Positions 50,752 through 58,338 of a stretch of DNA of 64,000 nucleotides are shown here, in pieces (the stretch's first letter is position 1; each line of letters opens with the position of its first letter). The stretch comes from Mesorhizobium australicum WSM2073 (GTDB lineage: Bacteria; Pseudomonadota; Alphaproteobacteria; Rhizobiales; Rhizobiaceae). Position numbers and translations under genes: made by a program. The stretch spans positions 5,470,001 to 5,534,000 of the forward strand of contig NC_019973.1 of the NCBI RefSeq assembly GCF_000230995.2. Reading direction: 5' to 3'. The notes below the pieces were generated by a model, which saw only the letters and a list, made by a program, of their open reading frames with translations, ran no database searches and was not told the origin of the DNA.

Positions 50752-51556
50752 CACGAAAATCTCCCACGCCGCCGACGCCGGCGAAGCCCCATTCCTTGAC
50801 ATCGATCTCGTAGTCGGTTTGCGACAGCAGCCGCCCGCGGCAGATCTTCATCCTGGGGGACGGCAATTGCCGTTGCTTGGCGAGGCGGTCGAGCAGTTCA
50901 TCGAGGAGCCATGCCGGGATGTGATCGCGCTCGCTTGGGTAAATCCATCTGAAGTTGATGAGCTGCATCAGCAGGACCTCCCAATGAACCTCCAGATAGG
51001 AAAGCAGCCGGTGCCAATCTATCTGGTCGTGTGCCTTGAGGATCGTGTGGGCGATATCGGCGCCGTCGTGCCGGCCCCTGTCTTGAATGAAGCATTTGGA
51101 CCAGATGAGTTCGGTCGGCCCGATGATCCGCACACGGCTGCCCAGCAACTCGGTCTGTCTGGCGTGCTCCAGCCATCGATCGCCAACAGGCATCATGCCG
51201 TTGGCCGATCCGAAGATGACGTCGAAGAAATGCCTGCCCTTGAACACCTTGCCAAGCCACCGGTCGTCCACGATTTCGACGGCATATCCAAGCTCCTTGA
51301 AATGGGCGAGGATCCGCGCGTAGTCACCGGCCTTGCAGAAGATATCGAGATCCTTGGTCTGGCGAGTGACGCCGGTATAGGCGCTTACCGCATAGGTTCC
51401 AGCGACCAGAAAGGGAATGTCCGTGGCGGTGAGCTCGCGGACGGCTTCCATGTAGAACACCTCCGCCCCGGCGTGCTTAAGCGTCGGCGCCGCCTTTGCA
51501 TTGATCAACGGGAGCGAAACCAGGACGTCTTCGCGTGATCGATCGGTGGTCATCAA
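50744..51556 (-). CDS. Nucleotidyltransferase-fold protein (AbiEii/DUF6036-like)
   Basis: This 270-residue protein has the minimal nucleotidyltransferase core: VAGTYAVSAYTGVTRQTKDLDIF, where the Gly-Thr and the Asp-x-Asp of KDLDIF match the GS...DxD active site, then FDVIFGSANGM. The C-terminal half is helical with no recognised domain. It is upstream of and overlapping a metallophosphoesterase. It may modify RNA or protein, like toxin-type nucleotidyltransferases, or a metabolite. ATG-ATG start at 51556 or 51553. Confidence 0.78.
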   Translation of the reverse strand: MMTTDRSREDVLVSLPLINAKAAPTLKHAGAEVFYMEAVRELTATDIPFLVAGTYAVSAYTGVTRQTKDLDIFCKAGDYARILAHFKELGYAVEIVDDRWLGKVFKGRHFFDVIFGSANGMMPVGDRWLEHARQTELLGSRVRIIGPTELIWSKCFIQDRGRHDGADIAHTILKAHDQIDWHRLLSYLEVHWEVLLMQLINFRWIYPSERDHIPAWLLDELLDRLAKQRQLPSPRMKICRGRLLSQTDYEIDVKEWGFAGVGGVGDFRDA

Positions 51557-51841
51557 TGATGGCTCCTAGCCGCCAACCGACAAGTCGGCCGCTGGGACAA
51601 CAACGTCGACCCCTCCATGGTTCCGCCTTGCGGGCGGGGTCCGTTTCGTCATGGAGCGATCTGTTCTGAGCGGCGGAGATTCCGCTGGGAACATGGCTTC
51701 AAACGCGATCGAACCCAGCCCGATGCCCTCGAGATGGATTCGATGGTGCTTAAACGCCGCAAAGCGCCCCAGCATAGCGCGGCAAGATCGATTTCCGCGA
51801 ACCTCGTCGCTGCGTGCCAGTGAAAGGAACGTGAGCCGCTT

Positions 51842-52444
51842 TCAGGGTCGATTGATTGCGCGTCCGCCGTCGCGATCGATCTCGCCCGGCACGTATTCGC
51901 CTGCATTGGCATCGAAGCCGGTCCAGCCGTCGGCCTCGTACGATCTGCGGCGTTCGGCCAGGTCCACCGATCGGGATTGCCCCAAAATCTGCTCGGCATT
52001 CGGCACGAGTTCGTCCTCCACCTTGGCCGTCACCAAGGTACCGCCGCGGCGTACACCTTCCGCATAGACGTGCGCATCGCGCTCGGGCACGCCCGATTCC
52101 GTCAGAGCGCCAATGATGCCGCCGGCCGCTCCACCGGCCACGGCACCGGCAACCGCACCGGCGGCGGTGGCGGCGAGCCATCCGGCCGCGACCACCGGGC
52201 CAACACCCGGGATGGCCATGACGCCAAGTCCCGTGAGCAACCCCCCGGCGCCGCCGATCACGGCTCCGATTCCGGCACCGCTGCCAGCGTCTTCAGCGGC
52301 CTCGGAACGATTTGCGTCGTACCAGTCATCCGAGTTGTTGGCGACGATGCTGATGTTGGAATGCGGGACTCCCGTCGCCTCAAGCTCGCCGACCGCATCG
52401 GCCGCGTCGTCATAATTGTCGAACAGTCCAGTTACGGTTTTCAT
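51842..52444 (-). CDS. General stress protein 17M-like domain protein with Gly-rich hydrophobic core
   Basis: This 200-residue protein begins with the GSP17M-type domain MKTVTGLFDNYDDAADAVGE and has a long Gly/Ala-rich hydrophobic middle (about 58-115, GSGAGIGAVIGGAGG and onward) that could insert into membranes. The tail contains EGVRRGGTLVTAKVEDE. It lies 21 bp after the DUF4142 gene and probably shares its stress promoter. The 285-bp region downstream (51557-51841) shows no other gene. Confidence 0.87.
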   Translation of the reverse strand: MKTVTGLFDNYDDAADAVGELEATGVPHSNISIVANNSDDWYDANRSEAAEDAGSGAGIGAVIGGAGGLLTGLGVMAIPGVGPVVAAGWLAATAAGAVAGAVAGGAAGGIIGALTESGVPERDAHVYAEGVRRGGTLVTAKVEDELVPNAEQILGQSRSVDLAERRRSYEADGWTGFDANAGEYVPGEIDRDGGRAINRP

Positions 52445-52465
52445 GTGATTTCTCCTGATCCACGC

Positions 52466-53209
52466 TCACTTGCTTGCGGCAACCACGTTGCCCTGGTAGT
52501 CGACGCCAACGTTGAGGTTTTCGCCTCCCTTGGCCGCCTGGCCGCGCCAGATGCCCTGATCGTCCTTGGTCAGCTTCGACACGTTCGAATATCCGGCGTT
52601 CTCGATACGGCTCTTGGCCTGGGCTTCGGTGAAGCTGTTTGCACCAGGAACGAGGGCGGCGGCGTTGGGAGTATTGTCGGTCTTCACCGCCGGCGTTGTC
52701 GCTCCCGTAACGGAATCTTGCCCGGCGGCGATCTTTTCGATCGCCTGCTGGTGCATCTTCAGCGTGCCGACCGTTTGCTGGGCAAAAGTCTTGAGCGCGG
52801 CGTTGTCACCCCCGCTGGCATAATCCTCGAACAGCTTGACGGCTTCGTCATGCGCCTTGCGCTGCGCGTCGACATAGGCCGGATCAATCGGCCCCTGCGC
52901 GTTCTTGAGCTTATCCAGATCGCCCTGATGCTGAGCGTCGAGCGCTGAGGGCACCTTCAGTTTTTGTTCGCCGGCGACCGCTTGCAGCTTGGTGTTGGCG
53001 GCGCCGTGGTCCCGGATCATCATCTGGGCAAAATCCTTGATGCGCTGGTCCTGGGCCTTGCCCAAGGCAATCTGACTCGAGTCCACTTCGAACTTGCCGC
53101 CGACGGCAGCCTTGTCGACAAAATCCTGGGCGCTGTCGGCCGCGAAGGCAGGCATTGCGAGAACCGTGGAAGCAACCGCGAGGGATGCGAGAAGGTGTCG
53201 TGTTTTCAT
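52466..53209 (-). CDS. Periplasmic DUF4142 protein with C-terminal PepSY-like domain
   Basis: This 247-residue exported protein has a signal peptide (MKTRHLLASLAVASTVLA, cleaved near AFA-AD), a four-helix DUF4142 domain (about 28-165) including DFAQMMIRDHGAANTKL, and a C-terminal region (185-247) with FTEAQAKSRIENAGYSNV and DDQGIWRGQA, typical of small PepSY-like or YpeB-like modules. DUF4142 is stress-associated and has a ferritin-like fold. An EcfG-type promoter is 42-66 bp upstream of the start. Confidence 0.87.
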   Translation of the reverse strand: MKTRHLLASLAVASTVLAMPAFAADSAQDFVDKAAVGGKFEVDSSQIALGKAQDQRIKDFAQMMIRDHGAANTKLQAVAGEQKLKVPSALDAQHQGDLDKLKNAQGPIDPAYVDAQRKAHDEAVKLFEDYASGGDNAALKTFAQQTVGTLKMHQQAIEKIAAGQDSVTGATTPAVKTDNTPNAAALVPGANSFTEAQAKSRIENAGYSNVSKLTKDDQGIWRGQAAKGGENLNVGVDYQGNVVAASK

Positions 53210-53250
53210 CGGCTTTGTCCTTGTCGGTGAGCGAATTTGCGCTGCGTCCT

Positions 53251-53275
53251 AACAAGCCAAGATGCGCTTTGTTCC
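53251..53275 (-). promoter_or_regulatory. EcfG-type promoter of the DUF4142-GSP17M operon
   Basis: Minus strand GGAAC (53275-53271), 16 nt, TGTT (53254-53251), 42 bp before ATG 53209. Confidence 0.55.
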
Positions 53276-53379
53276 GCTCTCCAGGCCCCATGCCGCTAGA
53301 CCCGGCAGCGCCAGAAAACCATGGGTGGAGACGAGCGGCTCAGGCGTCGTTATTCCAAATTCCAAACGCCAGGTGCACT

Positions 53380-53404
53380 GGAACAAATCGACTGTCGCGG
53401 CGTT
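53380..53404 (+). promoter_or_regulatory. EcfG-type promoter of the DUF982 gene
   Basis: GGAAC (53380-53384), 16 nt, CGTT (53401-53404): exact consensus. It faces away from the minus-strand promoter at 53251-53275, so two stress promoters are divergent here. Confidence 0.7.
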
Positions 53405-53461
53405 AGAGGCCGTCCGCGGAAGGCTCCGTGGGAGCAACAGGCGAAGGTCTTGGAGGGGCGG

Positions 53462-53716
53462 GTGCGTACAGGCCATTTCAGAAAACCGATCGTTATTCAA
53501 CCTGGCCGCATAGACCGCGACAGGGTTGTGGTCTCTGTGTCCGATGCCGCCGAAGTGCTGCTGCGGGACTGGCCAAAGCCGACGTCGGAAAGGCGTCTTG
53601 CCGCGATCAGGGCCTGCCTTGCGGTGATGCGTGGCGAAAAGCCTCCAAGGGTTGCACGACAGGCGTTCATTGTTGCGGCCAAGGACGCCAGGATTCTGCT
53701 CGGCGATCAAATCTAG
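53462..53716 (+). CDS. DUF982-family small protein (GTG start)
   Basis: This 84-residue protein has the DUF982 pattern: VVVSVSDAAEVLLRDWP, then ERRLAAIRACLAVMRGEKPP and ARQAFIVAAKDARI. DUF982 is restricted to rhizobia and relatives and its function is unknown. GTG 53462 has GGAGG 5 nt upstream and sits 57 nt after an exact EcfG-type promoter; the longer frame from 53321 would begin before the promoter and is rejected. Confidence 0.82.
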   Translation: MRTGHFRKPIVIQPGRIDRDRVVVSVSDAAEVLLRDWPKPTSERRLAAIRACLAVMRGEKPPRVARQAFIVAAKDARILLGDQI

Positions 53717-53788
53717 TCGTTGGCGCTATGCGCACCACCGCTGCGGATTTGGCAGAGCCTGGTTCGAACGAGAGAGGTCAGTGCCAAG

Positions 53789-54106
53789 ATGTCAATTCCT
53801 ACACCGGCCTCTGCCAGAGGCGAGATCCAGGGGGGAGAGACGCAGGACAAAACGCCGGGCTTCGATCCTGCCGTTGCTCCGATGGAGACCGATGCCGAGG
53901 CGGCGGACACACAAAATCCGATCCCTACGGAGCCGCCACGTTCCCGCCGGCCGAAATTCGAAAATGACGCCAGCTTCGCCAATGCGATGCGGCCGGTCGA
54001 AGGCGAGCCGGAACTACGACCTCGCAGCAACTGGCCGCTGTTGGTCGTTGCAGCCGTCGTTTTGGTAGCGGCCGCGGTTTTTCTGGCGGCGAGCATGCTG
54101 CGGTGA
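53789..54106 (+). CDS. C-terminally anchored small membrane protein
   Basis: This 105-residue protein has a polar, acidic and Pro-rich N-terminal part and one C-terminal helix WPLLVVAAVVLVAAAVFLAA, giving a tail-anchored layout with the bulk in the cytoplasm. GAGAGG precedes ATG 53789. It follows the DUF982 gene by 72 bp and may share its promoter. No family recognised. Confidence 0.75.
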   Translation: MSIPTPASARGEIQGGETQDKTPGFDPAVAPMETDAEAADTQNPIPTEPPRSRRPKFENDASFANAMRPVEGEPELRPRSNWPLLVVAAVVLVAAAVFLAASMLR

Positions 54107-54134
54107 AACGTCTACGAGAAAGCGCGGCGACGGC

Positions 54135-54470
54135 CTATTCGCGAAGATCGGGTGCGCTCTTCATGCCCGAAAGTTCGGTCATCGGACACAGCAGCCGCGG
54201 CCGCGCCGGGTTAGAAATGTCGAGCTTGTCCCAAGGGATGCGGTATAGGCCATCGCGGCGGCGCAGCCGAAAGAGATCGAGCACGGCCACGCCTATGGCC
54301 GAGGTCGAAAGACGCTCGAAAGCGGCGTAGACGCCGACATGGAATTCGGTAACGACAAAATCGTCGCCATCCGGTTCGGCGCGGATTTCCTCGATGTAGC
54401 CGATGCTCTTGCCCCGCTGCGAAAGCACGCGTCGCCCAGCCAGATGTTCAAGATTGACGATGGTCATCAT
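54135..54470 (-). CDS. PRC-barrel-like protein, second partner of the Nramp gene
   Basis: This small protein (111 residues) shows the beta-barrel pattern LAGRRVLSQRGKSIGYIEEI, DDFVVTEFHVGVYAAFERL and a YRIPWDKLDIS strand typical of PRC-barrel proteins. ATG 54470 or 54467; the stop of the preceding PRC gene at 54470 makes the genes abut. It is the last gene of the lipoprotein-Nramp-PRC-PRC operon. Confidence 0.73.
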   Translation of the reverse strand: MMTIVNLEHLAGRRVLSQRGKSIGYIEEIRAEPDGDDFVVTEFHVGVYAAFERLSTSAIGVAVLDLFRLRRRDGLYRIPWDKLDISNPARPRLLCPMTELSGMKSAPDLRE

Positions 54471-54832
54471 CAAGCTCCCGGAATGCGTCCGATGACATGA
54501 TCGCGCAACCAGTCCTGCCAGGCGAAGATCGTCGTGCGACGCACATCGATATCGAACTCGATGTCGACGCCGATATCCTTCACCTTGTGCCAGGCGATCC
54601 GATGCGGCTCGCCGTGGCGCTTGCCACCCAGCTTTGCCGCGAGTTGCGCCATCCATCGCCCCGGCCACGTGCCAAGGCGACGCGCCAAAGTGATGGAGCC
54701 GAGTTCGATCGCGACGATCCTTGGGGGCTTGCCCTGCCGCAATTCGGCCACCAGCCCATCGACCTTGCCGATTTTGACCTGGCGGCGGTCGACCACCTGC
54801 TTGTCCAGGAGATCACGCAGCAACTCCATCAT
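54470..54832 (-). CDS. PRC-barrel-like protein, first partner of the Nramp gene
   Basis: This 120-residue protein has LDKQVVDRRQVKIGKVDGLV and PPRIVAIELGSITLARRLG, a PRC-barrel arrangement, then HRIAWHKVKDIGVDIEF. PRC-like barrels accompany some magnesium transport proteins, so a cytosolic accessory or sensor role for the adjacent transporter is plausible. Its ATG 54832 overlaps the Nramp stop by 4 bp; ATG 54829 with GGAGG 6 nt upstream is also usable. Confidence 0.75.
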   Translation of the reverse strand: MMELLRDLLDKQVVDRRQVKIGKVDGLVAELRQGKPPRIVAIELGSITLARRLGTWPGRWMAQLAAKLGGKRHGEPHRIAWHKVKDIGVDIEFDIDVRRTTIFAWQDWLRDHVIGRIPGA

Positions 54833-56049
54833 GTGCCTCCGAATATCTGCAGCGGGATCGTCACCACGGCCAGCACAAAGCCGAGCGCGATGATGAAGAT
54901 GACCGCGGCATTCGAGAGAATGCCGTTGCGATGCTCGCCGACGTAGCGTTCGTCGTTCAGCAGAAACAGGAATGGAACCACCGTCAACGGCAGGCTGGCC
55001 GCCGTCAGCGCCATGGAAAATATAGTGAGCCTCAACGGATCGACACCAAGCATGATCGGGATGGCCGCAAGCAACAACGATACCGTATACACGGCGCTGA
55101 AGCCTGGATTGTCGCGCGGCTTGCGGTCCTCGCCCCAGGTCCAGCCGAAACCTTGCGCCACGAGGTAAGCCTGTTGCAGCGCGACTTCGAGTGCAGCGCC
55201 GAAGCAGGCAATGGCGAGAGAGGCTACGAACAGGATGAAACCCCAGAAGCCGAATACCGGGATCAGCATCAATGGCATTTGGTGATAGTCGTCGACCTGG
55301 TTGATGCCGTGCGTGGCCAGCACGAGAGCGGCCACGATCAACACGCCGATCGAAATGGTGCCGCCGAAGGTCATCCCCAGTCCCGCTATGGCCCGGTTGG
55401 CGCCGAGGTAGCTCTTGTCCCACTGGTCCTCGATAGCCCCCGAGGAATAGAACATGAACAGGTAGGGCGATATCGAGGCGCCGAGAATGCTGACCGCCAT
55501 GAACCAGTAATTGGCGGTATCGTGGGCTGGCAGCGAAGGCACCGCGCCAGCCGCGACCGCCGTCCAATCGGGTTTCAGCATCACGGCCGCGACGACGAAA
55601 CACAACGTCACCAGGCCCAGCATCGACACGCCTTTCTCGATGAAACCGAACGTGCCTTTCCAGAGCAGCAGCCATGCCAGAAAAGCCACCGGCAGAGCCC
55701 ACCACTGGAAGCCTATGCCCGTGGCAAGTTCGAGTGCGATGGCAACGCCGCCGATCTCGGCGGAGAGCACCATGAGACTGAGCAGCAAGGTGGCAAGCAA
55801 CGGCCACACAAAGACGTTGAAACCAAATCTCTCGCGGATGCCGTCGCAGATCGTGTGATGGCTCACCGCGGCGAACCGGCCGGCCATTTCCACCAGAAAG
55901 ATGATGCAGATGGTGCCGAGGACCACGGCCCAGATCAACTGGAAACCGAAGGTTGCGCCCGCCTGCGCCGCCGTCGCCATCGATCCGACTTCGAGGAAGC
56001 CGCCAACGCTGGTAACCACGCCGAGCGATATTTCCACGAGCTTCTTCAT
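54829..56049 (-). CDS. Divergent Nramp-family transporter lacking canonical metal motifs
   Basis: This 406-residue protein has about 11 membrane helices and aligns with the distant bacterial Nramp clade. Helix 1 reads VVTSVGGFLEVGSMATAAQA, where Nramp proteins have an Asp-Pro-Gly-Asn or a DDDPSG element. Helix 6 reads ILGASISPYLFMFYSSGA in place of the MPHN metal motif. Transition-metal coordination by the usual residues is therefore not possible; a different cation such as Mg2+ is one option. Coupled by 4-bp overlaps to both the lipoprotein before it and the PRC protein after it. Confidence 0.85.
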   Translation of the reverse strand: MKKLVEISLGVVTSVGGFLEVGSMATAAQAGATFGFQLIWAVVLGTICIIFLVEMAGRFAAVSHHTICDGIRERFGFNVFVWPLLATLLLSLMVLSAEIGGVAIALELATGIGFQWWALPVAFLAWLLLWKGTFGFIEKGVSMLGLVTLCFVVAAVMLKPDWTAVAAGAVPSLPAHDTANYWFMAVSILGASISPYLFMFYSSGAIEDQWDKSYLGANRAIAGLGMTFGGTISIGVLIVAALVLATHGINQVDDYHQMPLMLIPVFGFWGFILFVASLAIACFGAALEVALQQAYLVAQGFGWTWGEDRKPRDNPGFSAVYTVSLLLAAIPIMLGVDPLRLTIFSMALTAASLPLTVVPFLFLLNDERYVGEHRNGILSNAAVIFIIALGFVLAVVTIPLQIFGGT

Positions 56050-56507
56050 GGCTTCGGCGCGAAATATCTGGCATAGGCGGTCGCCAGCGTGCGCGAGCCC
56101 CGTCGAAGATCCTGCTTTGCGTTTTGGACCTCCGCTCGATTGTCCGCCTGCAATCCCGCGTCGGCGCGAGCCACCGCGGCTGACAGATCCTTGACCGCTG
56201 CCGCCAAAGCAGATTGCTCGGCGGGTTCAGCCGTTCCGGCCGATCGGATTTGTGCCTCGGCGTCGGCCAGAGTCTTGCCGGACGACCGCAGCGTGCCGGC
56301 TGTGTATGCGAACGGCGCCGCCCCATCCATCCAGGCATCCAGCACCACCGATACGGTCTGTGCCGCGGAGGCCGCCGTTTGTGATTGCTGCTCGATCTGA
56401 TCGGAGGACGAGCATCCCGCCAAGACGCCCGTGAGCAACAGCACGCACATACAACTCAGCCTGGGATATGGGCCACTAAAGGTCAAAGCCGGCGTTTGGT
56501 GCGCCAC
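56046..56507 (-). CDS. Small helical lipoprotein upstream of the Nramp gene
   Basis: This probable lipoprotein has lipobox VLLLTGVLAGC and an Ala/Gln-rich helical mature part (QSQTAASAAQTVSVVLDAW and ARADAGLQADNRAEVQNAK). GTG 56507 with GGGGAG 9 nt upstream gives 153 residues; ATG 56450 is an alternative that trims the signal. The stop overlaps the Nramp ATG by 4 bp. It might be the outer-membrane or periplasmic part of the same system. Confidence 0.72.
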   Translation of the reverse strand: MAHQTPALTFSGPYPRLSCMCVLLLTGVLAGCSSSDQIEQQSQTAASAAQTVSVVLDAWMDGAAPFAYTAGTLRSSGKTLADAEAQIRSAGTAEPAEQSALAAAVKDLSAAVARADAGLQADNRAEVQNAKQDLRRGSRTLATAYARYFAPKP

Positions 56508-56692
56508 GAGAATGATCTCCCCGAGCCGATGGAAGTCGCGGTCGGCGTGAATTGATCTAGAGCGCCCGGTGTGCCCGTCAATCAAACGCCACCGCTCGGA
56601 CAGGCGCCGACCGCGAGACATAAGGACCAACGACAGAGGCCCGCCGGCCACGAGACCCAATTCAAGCGGAACAAAGCATCGATTGTGGGATT

Positions 56693-56718
56693 GGAACACG
56701 GGAAGGTGGCGACCCGTC
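56693..56718 (+). promoter_or_regulatory. EcfG-type promoter of small membrane protein gene at 56761
   Basis: GGAAC (56693-56697), 17 nt, CGTC (56715-56718). A second GGAAC with 16 nt to GATT begins at 56668. The start codon is 42 nt downstream. Confidence 0.45.
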
Positions 56719-56760
56719 CTGATCATCGACGTGATGGACTGCTGCACAGAGGATTCGGCA

Positions 56761-56895
56761 ATGCCTCGTCTCATAGTCTGGATAGCCATCGTGGCAGCCG
56801 TCATCATTGCGGCTTGGTTGTGGCTCGGCAGCCATAGAACGAGCAACGATAGCGGCAGCCAGCCCGCGCCCCACGCGATCGACCAGAACGGCTAA
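56761..56895 (+). CDS. Very small single-span membrane protein
   Basis: This 44-residue protein is a single helix (LIVWIAIVAAVIIAAWLWLG) plus a short polar tail. AGAGGA lies 8 nt before ATG 56761. It belongs with the other tiny membrane proteins of this island (35568, 49136, 57379). Coding support comes from the ribosome-binding site, promoter match and the clear helix. Confidence 0.65.
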   Translation: MPRLIVWIAIVAAVIIAAWLWLGSHRTSNDSGSQPAPHAIDQNG

Positions 56896-56896
56896 T

Positions 56897-57124
56897 TCAC
56901 TCCTGCTCTGTTGGATCTGCAGGATTCTCGATCCTGTATTCGTGGACCAGGCCGAGAACCTGATTTCTCACTGTCTCGCGCGCTTCGGGCTGAATGAAAA
57001 GCATCAGCCGGTCGACGGTTTCAACGACCGGCCGCGGCAGGTCCGCTACCGCGTCGGTGAGCTCACTGCCATGTTCATACATGTTGTCCGTCAGCTTCTT
57101 GTCCAGATCGGAAAGGATACCCAT
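56897..57124 (-). CDS. Small acidic hypothetical protein
   Basis: This 75-residue cytosolic protein (MGILSDLDKKLTDNMYEHGS and onward) is predicted mostly helical and ends in ENPADPTEQE. GGAG is 8 nt before ATG 57124; the TTG at 57130 is rejected. It is convergent with the tiny membrane protein (1-bp gap). No family recognised. Confidence 0.72.
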   Translation of the reverse strand: MGILSDLDKKLTDNMYEHGSELTDAVADLPRPVVETVDRLMLFIQPEARETVRNQVLGLVHEYRIENPADPTEQE

Positions 57125-57158
57125 CACCAAGCTCCATAGCTTTGCTCTCCATCCTGAT

Positions 57159-57184
57159 AATGGTCAGTCCAGCGGAGATGTTCC
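57159..57184 (-). promoter_or_regulatory. EcfG-like promoter upstream of 57124
   Basis: Minus strand GGAAC (57184-57180), 17 nt, CATT (57162-57159). Three of four bases match at -10. Confidence 0.4.
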
Positions 57185-57378
57185 GAGAAGCACGCAAGCG
57201 CCCGGCGCCGTTTCGATATTCGAAGCGCGATGGCAGAGCCAGTCGGGAAACCAGCGACCAACCAGGCCGGGAGCAGAAGGAACGTCAGAACAACACGGTG
57301 GATGACAGACAACGCCCTCGGCTGAAATTAAAGACGGCGCCACTGGTGACCAAGTTGCGGCTGTTGGCGAGCCGAGAA

Positions 57379-57597
57379 TCACTGCTGCCCCGGCATCTCG
57401 GTATTTTCCTTGGGATCTTTCTTGACCCCTGCAGCCGGTGAGGTGTCCGCCGGAGCGTTGCCGCCCTGGTTCTGCTCAGGCGCTCGTTTCAGGGGCGAGG
57501 TGCGCCACCCCACATCGACGTAGAGAAAGCCGATCAGGAAACCGACGATGATGACAGCGGCTATCACCAGCGAGAGTAGTGCGTTGCGTCGTTCCAT
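57379..57597 (-). CDS. Small membrane protein with Pro/Asn-rich tail
   Basis: This 72-residue protein has one helix (LLSLVIAAVIIVGFLIGFLY, about residues 7-26) and a disordered, Pro/Asn/Lys-rich tail outside it. GGGAG precedes ATG 57597 and an EcfG-type promoter lies 24-48 bp upstream. It resembles other rhizobial stress membrane peptides. Confidence 0.75.
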   Translation of the reverse strand: MERRNALLSLVIAAVIIVGFLIGFLYVDVGWRTSPLKRAPEQNQGGNAPADTSPAAGVKKDPKENTEMPGQQ

Positions 57598-57620
57598 CCT
57601 GCGGCTCCCTTCGCCTGCCG

Positions 57621-57645
57621 AACAGCCACTGACGAAAATAGTTCC
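57621..57645 (-). promoter_or_regulatory. EcfG-type promoter upstream of 57597
   Basis: Minus strand GGAAC (57645-57641), 16 nt, TGTT (57624-57621), 24 bp before the ATG. Confidence 0.55.
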
Positions 57646-57850
57646 ACAGCCAGGTGGCACCGAGGCCGGGCGCCGGCCGTCACCGCAGCCGCGAAGCAAC
57701 GCAACGGGATCGAGCTCGGCCGGGTCGCGCCAGCGACGTGCGCCCTTGCTGTTGCGATCATATCGAAACCAGACGCGGCGTCACTTTGCAACTCATGCGC
57801 GTCTCACGATTCTCGCCGGCGTCACTACCCGGGCAAGCAACGGCAAAACC

Positions 57851-58075
57851 CTAACCACCAGATGGCTTCGGTGATGCCGGCTGTGTCGGCTGCGTGCCTT
57901 GCTGGTCCCCGCCGGTGCTGGACTGCGGTGTCGGATTGGTATCCGTCGTTGGATTCTTGTTCACCGGCTGGCTGTTCATCGTATCCGTCTTGGATTTGAC
58001 GGGGTCGGCATTGTTGTTGCACGCCGCCAGGGCGAGCAACGCCGATGCCGACCAAATCAACCACATCGCTTTCAT
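57851..58075 (-). CDS. Small lipoprotein with STGGDQ tail, copy 2
   Basis: This 74-residue lipoprotein has signal and lipobox LIWSASALLALAAC and a disordered Asn/Thr/Pro tail with NKNPTTDTNPTPQSSTGGDQ. It shares LAL-x-AC-x-NN, a TDT segment and STGGDQ with the lipoprotein at 44187-44369. Its ATG overlaps the stop of the preceding gene by 4 bp (ATGA), the same gene arrangement as copy 1. Confidence 0.82.
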   Translation of the reverse strand: MKAMWLIWSASALLALAACNNNADPVKSKTDTMNSQPVNKNPTTDTNPTPQSSTGGDQQGTQPTQPASPKPSGG

Positions 58076-58338
58076 ACTGACTTTTCCTGGATGAGTTCGG
58101 GTGAAGCAACCTGCAAGGGACCTATTCGATCGAACCGGATGGAAAGCCCTTGTTTGACGGCACTTTTAGCCAGCAAATGATCCAGCTCGCTATCGTCGAT
58201 GGGGCTGCGAACCAGCTGACGAATGGCCTTGCACGCCAACTCGGTCGAGACGAAGTCATATCTCCTGCTTCTGGCGGATACATATTGTTCGACCAGCATC
58301 TTCACGCGCCTGAGCGCGATTTCATCGGCATATTGCAT
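58072..58338 (-). CDS. Small hypothetical protein coupled to lipoprotein copy 2
   Basis: This 88-residue basic, helical cytosolic protein (MQYADEIALRRVKMLVEQYV and onward) shows DSELDHLLAKSAVKQG near the end. AGGAG precedes the ATG and an EcfG-type promoter is 22-46 bp upstream. No family recognised. It differs in sequence from the DUF768-like partner of lipoprotein copy 1. Confidence 0.75.
   Translation of the reverse strand: MQYADEIALRRVKMLVEQYVSARSRRYDFVSTELACKAIRQLVRSPIDDSELDHLLAKSAVKQGLSIRFDRIGPLQVASPELIQEKSV

Noticed and set aside
51602..51624. GGAAC/CGTT pair upstream of the nucleotidyltransferase gene on the minus strand
   Set aside because: The spacer is only 14 nt, outside the 16-17 nt needed by EcfG-type promoters.
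54470..56338. A 622-residue minus-strand frame overlapping the Nramp gene
   Set aside because: Only its last 120 residues (54470-54832) look like a protein; the rest is a frame-shifted shadow of the transporter.
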